Assembly: GCA_016930175.1 (NCBI GenBank)
Contig: JAFGHJ010000003.1
Coordinates: 124,001 to 188,000 of the forward strand
Length of the DNA stretch: 64,000 nucleotides
Direction of reading: 5' to 3'
From: Caldifarciminota bacterium
GTDB lineage: Bacteria; Hydrothermota; UBA3072
The notes under the pieces are model-generated. The model saw only the letters and a program-made list of their open reading frames with translations. It did not search any database and had not been told where the DNA came from. Position numbers and translations under genes: made by a program. The first letter of the stretch is position 1, and every line of letters begins with the position of its first letter. Positions 59,012-64,000 of the stretch are shown here, in pieces.

Positions 59012-60743
59012 ACGGCTCTAGCCTCCAACTCGAGTATAGTAACAATGAATAAAATATTATAAGAGAAATGATGAAGATTCCGTTTCCTATAGAAGTTCTG
59101 TATTGTAAAGATTCTTCAACGTTAAAGAATACAGAATTAAGAAAGATTAAAAGGAAAATAGCTGCGATAAAGCTAAATGTCATTCCCTCAAAATGCCTCT
59201 TTTTGTAAAAATGAGCACTTCCCGGAATTATCAGACTCATTAGTATGTTTGTAATTTTATCAACTTTAAAGGCTTTTGCTGTTATACGTCTTTTAAGTCG
59301 CTCTCTTATACTTTTCGATTTTGTCAACGAAAGCTTTGTAATGCATGATATGCACATATTTTCCTGGCTGTTATCAATCAACATCAAACCTTTACAAATT
59401 GGACAGTATTTCTCTTTTTCTTTTTTAAAAACTGACATTATAGCAATACAAATTCCTATGAGTATCATGATATATAGATTTTTGCCTGCGAGATGCTTAA
59501 ATAAACCTCTGGGAACAAAAATATACTTATAGAGCCATCTTTCGGGCGGATATTTGTATAAAGGTATCTCTTTTCGCGAAATTTCAAGAAGTTGGATTCC
59601 GCTTTTTTTCATTTGATTCGTTGCGTCGTCAAAGTTGAGTTCATCCAGGTGGATTTTAATAATTGTAATATTTGCTATCTCGTTTTTCGGGTAATGAGAG
59701 AGAATATTTTCACACATGTTAATAGATCGAGCCGTATCTCCTTCGGCATAATAAACGGAACATAAGTTCTCCAAGTAGGTTACATCTCTTCTTATATTAT
59801 AACCTTTCCCAAGAAGCTCTTCAGCCTCGGATAAATTCCCCTTTTTGGCTTGTTCAATTCCTTTTACTAAGTATCCATAAGGCGTCACCGGAGAATCAAG
59901 TTCGTAAGAATAAGGATTTAAGCGGGTTTTAAATTCTTTGTAAATAGAACTACGCGGATTAAAATTATTGCTTAAAATATATGAGTATGAGACGAAAAAG
60001 GGAAGTAGAATTAAAAAAGTCGCACATTTGATTAGATTGGGTTTATTCATTTTTATCAAGGACATTGCTACAAGTATGAGGAAGACAATTTGTATAGGTA
60101 GCCACACAAATAGGGCGAATAATATGGCTCCAATCCATAATCCGCTAAAATTGATTTTTGTTTGCAACCATTTTGTGAGATAGCTGACAAAAGACGTAAT
60201 ACTAGCCCCGACTGAAGACATTATAATCCAAAAAGAGAATAGGATTAAAAACAATATTAAAAATTTTATCAAAAAAACTTTATTATTTAGGAACTTGACA
60301 GTCAAAATATAGTTCCATAAGTGTTTCGTCGTTCCAATTGGGTTTGGAAATTTTGATTTAGCCATTGTTAGGGGTATGCGTCTATTTGATGGATCAAGAT
60401 TACCCGCAAATATCAGTTTTCTTTCTCCTTTTTCTTTTATTCCTTTTTTAAGATCTTTTATTCCCGCCTTTAAGTATTTATTAGCAAGTTTAGAATTTAT
60501 ATAATTATTACCCTTCTGTATAACTTCTATCAGTTTGTTTTCCGTAATTTCACTTTCTTTGAAATTTCCCTTTGATAGTAAAAGAGAATCTAACCGGTAA
60601 AGTTCTTCTATGGAAGAAGCATTAGCTATTGAGCTCTTAAATGATACTTGAATGGTTTTTTCCGGGGAGCTTTCAGCCGATGTGAATTTATTGCTTGTAT
60701 TGCTTTGTCCTATAAGAGATAGGGTTAATACGAAGAATATCAT
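58995..60743 (-). CDS. TPR-containing polytopic membrane protein with zinc-knuckle
   Basis: 582 residues: a cleavable or anchoring N-terminal hydrophobic segment, an external helical region, a cluster of membrane helices (~150-255), a TPR-like stretch (YLVKGIEQAKKGNLSEAEEL, SVYYAEGDTARSINMCENIL), a helix, a four-cysteine element (CPIC...CISC), and two or three terminal helices with SLIIPGSAHFYKKRHFEGM. That last block is typical of small TM2-like or zinc-ribbon membrane proteins. Function unknown. It overlaps the lipoprotein by four bases. Confidence 0.7.
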   Translation of the reverse strand: MIFFVLTLSLIGQSNTSNKFTSAESSPEKTIQVSFKSSIANASSIEELYRLDSLLLSKGNFKESEITENKLIEVIQKGNNYINSKLANKYLKAGIKDLKKGIKEKGERKLIFAGNLDPSNRRIPLTMAKSKFPNPIGTTKHLWNYILTVKFLNNKVFLIKFLILFLILFSFWIIMSSVGASITSFVSYLTKWLQTKINFSGLWIGAILFALFVWLPIQIVFLILVAMSLIKMNKPNLIKCATFLILLPFFVSYSYILSNNFNPRSSIYKEFKTRLNPYSYELDSPVTPYGYLVKGIEQAKKGNLSEAEELLGKGYNIRRDVTYLENLCSVYYAEGDTARSINMCENILSHYPKNEIANITIIKIHLDELNFDDATNQMKKSGIQLLEISRKEIPLYKYPPERWLYKYIFVPRGLFKHLAGKNLYIMILIGICIAIMSVFKKEKEKYCPICKGLMLIDNSQENMCISCITKLSLTKSKSIRERLKRRITAKAFKVDKITNILMSLIIPGSAHFYKKRHFEGMTFSFIAAIFLLIFLNSVFFNVEESLQYRTSIGNGIFIISLIIFYSLLLYSSWRLEPYGNGR

Positions 60744-61384
60744 TGCAATTCTATTTTTCTAAACTCAATTTCTAAACTTTTTTGTTCTGCCTTTGCTTCA
60801 ATCTTAAAGGGACAGTTTATACCTTTTTGCAAACGAAATTCGGAGTAATCAATTATGATTTTATTGTCACGGTGTAGAACCACTCGAGTCGGCTTGAAAT
60901 CAGTTGAAATGAAAATCTCGGAATCGTTTCCTGATAAAAGCCAGCCGTTTTCTAATGGAATAACTTCTGAGTTGGATGAAATTGGGATATCCCACATTAG
61001 AAATCGAGGCAGAGAAGCATCCGGATTTTCTTCGAATAAAGAAAGGACTTCTTTTTTTACCTGCTTGCCATCCTTATCTCTTATCGAAATCGAATCTTCT
61101 GAGAAACGAAAAGTCCCAATTGACATTCCGAAAGATCCCAACAATTCGCCACTTAAGATTTTTTCATCGACATTATATTCAAAAGAAAAATAAGAGGAGA
61201 ACCTCTTGTCCGTTTCAGATACGGTCATTTCTCCGGTACCGCTTTTCTCTGATACTTTATCTTGCCAATGAATAATGTTTTCTAAAAGAGATTCTTTAGA
61301 GATCGTTTTTTTGATGACCTGCCTTGCACAATTAAAAAAACAGAATATTATTAAGACAGATAGGAAAAAAATAATCTTATTCAT
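60740..61384 (-). CDS. lipoprotein, LolB/DUF4292-like
   Basis: 214 residues: signal peptide with lipobox FFN-Cys19, then an all-beta domain (GTGEMTVSETDKRFSSYFSF, LLGSFGMSIGTFRF) that resembles the LolA/LolB or DUF4292 fold, which carries or senses lipoproteins. The similarity is structural in flavour and not certain. First gene of a three-gene operon with the TPR and DUF4388 proteins; it is divergent from smpB and has a leaderless-type promoter. Confidence 0.65.
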   Translation of the reverse strand: MNKIIFFLSVLIIFCFFNCARQVIKKTISKESLLENIIHWQDKVSEKSGTGEMTVSETDKRFSSYFSFEYNVDEKILSGELLGSFGMSIGTFRFSEDSISIRDKDGKQVKKEVLSLFEENPDASLPRFLMWDIPISSNSEVIPLENGWLLSGNDSEIFISTDFKPTRVVLHRDNKIIIDYSEFRLQKGINCPFKIEAKAEQKSLEIEFRKIELQ

Positions 61385-61392
61385 TGTCTAAA

Positions 61393-61420
61393 ATTATATA
61401 GAATATAAGGAATAAGTCAA
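61393..61420 (-). promoter_or_regulatory. leaderless-type promoter of the lipoprotein-TPR-DUF4388 operon
   Basis: Minus-strand TTGACT (61420-61415), 16-base spacer, perfect TATAAT (61398-61393), ATG at 61384. The expected transcription start is about two bases before the ATG and no ribosome site can fit. Confidence 0.7.
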
Positions 61421-61421
61421 G

Positions 61422-61868
61422 GTGGAATTCAAAAGTAAAAAAGTGATTGCTAAAAACAGAAAAGCTAAATTTGATTATCATATTTTAGATACATATGAGG
61501 CCGGTATTGTTCTAAAGGGATCAGAAGTAAAATCTATTAGACAAGGCAAAGTAAGTTTGTCAGACGCTTTCGCCCAGGTTGTGGGAAGAGAAATTTTTAT
61601 TTTTAATATGCATATTTCTCCTTATGAAAAGGCGCAGGAAGGCTTAGATTCTAAGAGGGATAGAAAACTGCTTCTAAAAAAAAGCGAAATAAGAAAAATA
61701 GATGGTAAGCTGAAAAACAAAGGGCTTACTTTAATACCTCTTGAAGTATACTTAAAAAAAAACTTAGTAAAAATAGCTTTAGCTGTTGCTAAAGGGAAGA
61801 AAGAATACGAGAAAAGAGGAAAAATAATTGAAAAAGAGCAGAGAAGAGAGATGAAGAAATACATATGA
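61422..61868 (+). CDS. smpB: SsrA-binding protein
   Basis: 148-residue SmpB with IAKNRKAKFDYHILDTYEAG, IVLKGSEVKSIRQGKVSLSD, MHISPYEKA, and the basic C-terminal tail that contacts the ribosome (KRGKIIEKEQRREMKKYI). It delivers tmRNA to stalled ribosomes. The start is GTG. No tmRNA gene was recognised in the window. The amidase gene starts in an ATGA overlap. It is divergent from the lipoprotein gene at a 37-base spacing, so the two promoters must interleave. Confidence 0.95.
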   Translation: MEFKSKKVIAKNRKAKFDYHILDTYEAGIVLKGSEVKSIRQGKVSLSDAFAQVVGREIFIFNMHISPYEKAQEGLDSKRDRKLLLKKSEIRKIDGKLKNKGLTLIPLEVYLKKNLVKIALAVAKGKKEYEKRGKIIEKEQRREMKKYI

Positions 61869-63199
61869 TTTTTTTTATTCTTTCTTTGAGTATTAACCTG
61901 TCGGGCAAAATGTATACATTCCGTGAGTACGGGATGGGACAACATAAATATATAATGACCAACTCAATGCTCGAAGAGATGGATTTTTCTTATTATTGGG
62001 ACCTTAACACGCAAATTTTGACCATTCAAAAAGAGAACATTGTTTCCATTATGCCGGATAACCCTTTTGTTAAAGTAAACAGGGATGTTTTTCAGTTAGA
62101 AGTGCCACCTCTCCGAGAGGAAGGTAAACTGTTTGTTCCGGTTTCTTCTTTGCCCCTCATCCTTGGAAGTTTGACAAACATGGAAGCTAAATTCAATCAG
62201 GGGATACTCGAAGTCGGTGTAAAAGTTAATATCTATAAAATTGAATGGGACGTAACTCCCGGAAAGACGATTTTTAAAATTGAATGTTCACCGAGTCTGA
62301 AACATCTTTTTAATAAAGTTGAAGATGAATGGGTTCTGGTTATATTTGATCCTATATACGACAAAAGCATTTCGGAGGTTTCTCCAAAAGGTTTAATAGG
62401 GGATATTAAATTCGAGAAAGGCAATGGTTTTATAAAGTTTCGTTTTAAAGCAAAAGACGATCTCGCTATGGACGCAATAAGAGATGGTAAGTATTTGAAT
62501 ATTAAGGTTAAAACGTTTGAGGAAAGAAGTATAAAAACTATTGTTATCGATCCGGGACACGGAGGAGAAGATCCCGGAGCGGTTTGCAAGGGTGTACAGG
62601 AAAAAGACATTGTACTAAAAGCGTCGAAAAAAATTGCCGCGAAGCTTGCAAGAGAAGGTTTCGATGTAATAATGACAAGGACAGAAGATGTATTTATACC
62701 ATTAAAAGACAGAACAAAAATTGCCGATTCGGCTAGGGCTGATCTATTCGTTTCGATTCATTGCAACGCGGCGCCAAATAAGAGAGATATGAACGGGTCG
62801 GAGACCTATTTTTTGTCAGCCGCGAGGAGCGATTGGGCAAGAACAGTTGAGGCAACGGAAAATTCCGCGATTAGATTTGAGGCAAAGAGCGGTGCAGGTT
62901 TATCTGAACTCGACTACATATTGAACGACCTTGCTCAAACTCAGTTTCTTGAGGAATCTCAGCAAGCAGGCATTTGCATTCAGGAAAGTATGGTGCAGAA
63001 ATGTGATCTTTATAATCGAGGATTGAAACAGGCTAACTTTTACGTCCTCCGCCTGAATTATATGCCCGCTGTTTTAGTGGAGATAGCTTTTATAACACAC
63101 GCCGAAGACAGAAAGAAGCTGTTAGATGACAAATTCCTGGAGAAAGCCTGTGACGCTATCGTTGAGGGTATAGAAGCTTATGCAAAATCAAGGACATAA
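61865..63199 (+). CDS. N-acetylmuramoyl-L-alanine amidase (Amidase_3)
   Basis: 444 residues: short N-terminal hydrophobic segment, a beta-rich N-terminal part with copper-amine-oxidase-like FVPVSSLP and an AMIN-like domain, then the Amidase_3 catalytic domain from ~222. Zinc and catalytic residues are His232 (DPGHGG), Glu246 (GVQEKD), His299 (SIHCNA) and Glu406 (LVEIAFITH). It cleaves the stem peptide from muramic acid in cell separation. It overlaps smpB by 4 and murI by 20 bases. Confidence 0.92.
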   Translation: MIFFILSLSINLSGKMYTFREYGMGQHKYIMTNSMLEEMDFSYYWDLNTQILTIQKENIVSIMPDNPFVKVNRDVFQLEVPPLREEGKLFVPVSSLPLILGSLTNMEAKFNQGILEVGVKVNIYKIEWDVTPGKTIFKIECSPSLKHLFNKVEDEWVLVIFDPIYDKSISEVSPKGLIGDIKFEKGNGFIKFRFKAKDDLAMDAIRDGKYLNIKVKTFEERSIKTIVIDPGHGGEDPGAVCKGVQEKDIVLKASKKIAAKLAREGFDVIMTRTEDVFIPLKDRTKIADSARADLFVSIHCNAAPNKRDMNGSETYFLSAARSDWARTVEATENSAIRFEAKSGAGLSELDYILNDLAQTQFLEESQQAGICIQESMVQKCDLYNRGLKQANFYVLRLNYMPAVLVEIAFITHAEDRKKLLDDKFLEKACDAIVEGIEAYAKSRT

Positions 63200-63989
63200 G
63201 AAAGATCCGATCGGTGTTTTTGATTCGGGAATAGGGGGTCTTACTGTAGTAAGGGAAATCCGTAAAAGATTGCCGGAAGAAACGATTATATATTTTGGGG
63301 ACAGTGCTCGAGTACCCTACGGAACAAAGTCAAAAGAAACAATTTTACGTTTCGCAAAGGAAGATATTAACTTTCTCCAAAGTTTCAAAGTTAAAGTTAT
63401 TGTTTCCGCTTGTTTTTCGGTTTCTTCCAATGCCCTGGACGAATTAAAGAAAGAATTTGCTATACCTATTATAGGAATGATTGATCCCGGAGTTAACGCT
63501 CTATCGAATGAGTCTTGCGGGAAAGTCGGAGTAATCGGAACCAACGCCACAATTGAAAGTGACGCTTTTAAGAAAAAATTAAAGGACAAGTTTGGGGATA
63601 TTGATATCTATTCCGCAGCCTGTCCGCTTTTTGTCCCTCTCGTTGAAGAAGGTTGGACGGAAGGCGATGTTCCGGAACTTATAGCAGAAAGTTATCTTAC
63701 TCCCTTGATAGAAGAAGATATCGACTCTTTGATATTAGGATGTACCCATTACCCTTTACTTAATTCTGTAATAAAGAACGTAGTAGGAGATTATGTAACA
63801 ATAATTGAACCCGGAAAAGAAGCTGCTAAACTTTTGGAAAAGTTTTTGATTGATAACAATCTAAGAAATAACGGAAAAGGGTCTCTTAAGGTATATCTTT
63901 CTGATATACCGAGAAATTTTGAGCGTACAGTCGTGAATTTCCTGGGAGAGGTACCCGGTGGGATTCAGCTGGTGAATCTGAAAGACTAA
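63180..63989 (+). CDS. murI: glutamate racemase
   Basis: 269 residues; supplies D-glutamate for peptidoglycan. GVFDSGIGGLTVVREI and FGDSARVPYG are present, and the second catalytic cysteine is in LILGCTHYPLL (Cys188). The first, Cys78, lies in SACFSVSSNAL, where the usual block is ACNTAS: Asn-Thr is replaced by Phe-Ser, an atypical but cysteine-retaining site. The start is inside the amidase gene. Activity is likely, though this substitution is worth checking. Confidence 0.92.
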   Translation: MQNQGHKKDPIGVFDSGIGGLTVVREIRKRLPEETIIYFGDSARVPYGTKSKETILRFAKEDINFLQSFKVKVIVSACFSVSSNALDELKKEFAIPIIGMIDPGVNALSNESCGKVGVIGTNATIESDAFKKKLKDKFGDIDIYSAACPLFVPLVEEGWTEGDVPELIAESYLTPLIEEDIDSLILGCTHYPLLNSVIKNVVGDYVTIIEPGKEAAKLLEKFLIDNNLRNNGKGSLKVYLSDIPRNFERTVVNFLGEVPGGIQLVNLKD

Positions 63990-64000
63990 TTAATTAACCA

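Noticed and set aside
1-64000. tRNA, rRNA, tmRNA, CRISPR arrays, transposases and phage genes
   Set aside because: I scanned the gaps for CCA-ended cloverleafs, regularly spaced direct repeats and integrase/transposase-like proteins and saw none I could support; short RNAs could still be missed by eye.

Overview
The window is AT-rich, densely coded bacterial chromosome with many overlapping stop/start junctions (ATGA, TAATG). Lipid A genes (lpxC, fabZ, lpxA), several lipobox proteins and a beta-barrel-like secreted protein point to a diderm. A phosphofructokinase that looks PPi-dependent, rubrerythrin, PDO-type thioredoxins, glutaredoxins and a polyferredoxin suggest an anaerobe, possibly thermophilic. 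The mixture resembles uncultured FCB-like or WOR-3-like candidate phyla. That placement is inference: there is no rRNA or marker tree here.

Layout. 1-1251: a serpin C-terminus and a lipoprotein, closed by a strong terminator. 1379-6750: one envelope/isoprenoid operon (xseB, polyprenyl synthase, DUF212, dxs, lpxC, fabZ, lpxA). 7012-11536: deoC, then three surface-glycan type genes (GT2, YfhO-like, flippase-like). 11526-14911 (-): a thiol-redox operon. 15086-16724 (-): secreted metallo-hydrolase and Mrp. 16838-19844: pilin-like protein, DUF58 and BatA-like. 19868-22641: response regulator and M23 peptidase. 23207-27462: aspartate kinase, PFK, glutaredoxin, rubrerythrin, RNase Z-like. 27701-31405 (-): DHOD-like, Nudix, ComEC, J-domain protein. 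31505-40043: pyrR-pyrB-pyrC running directly into a class III cyclase-like protein, a GAF-GGDEF protein and a uridine-kinase-like protein. 40126-42641: pseudo-receiver, NtrC-type regulator, LPP20 lipoprotein. 42654-46615 (-): two tRNA thiolation-type PP-loop enzymes, nadA, metF. 47034-53541 (-): VIT/vWA protein, exported acetolactate decarboxylase, radical SAM/HhH plus AlkC-like repair pair, methyltransferase, outer-membrane-like protein. 53819-58002 (-): an SPFH/zinc-ribbon membrane cluster, the best candidate for a poorly described system. 58073-61384 (-): lipoprotein, TPR membrane protein, DUF4388 protein. 61422-63989: smpB, amidase, murI.

No rRNA, tRNA, CRISPR array, transposase or phage gene was seen. 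The larger intergenic gaps (about nine) are filled with mosaics of short shared word-like modules (for example CACAAAGACACGAAGG, CAAATATCAAAATG, GGTTAGTCGGTTGG). Several copies follow stop codons in the sense direction.

Promoters are readable: TTGACA/TTGACT followed 16-18 bases later by TATAAT-like boxes. In at least four genes the -10 box lies only 6-8 bases before the ATG and no Shine-Dalgarno is present, so leaderless mRNAs are likely to be common. The SPFH cluster contains a gene (57169-57642) whose conserved N-terminal half has no ATG, GTG or TTG start. It either begins at an ATT codon behind a good Shine-Dalgarno or is made by readthrough of the preceding stop.
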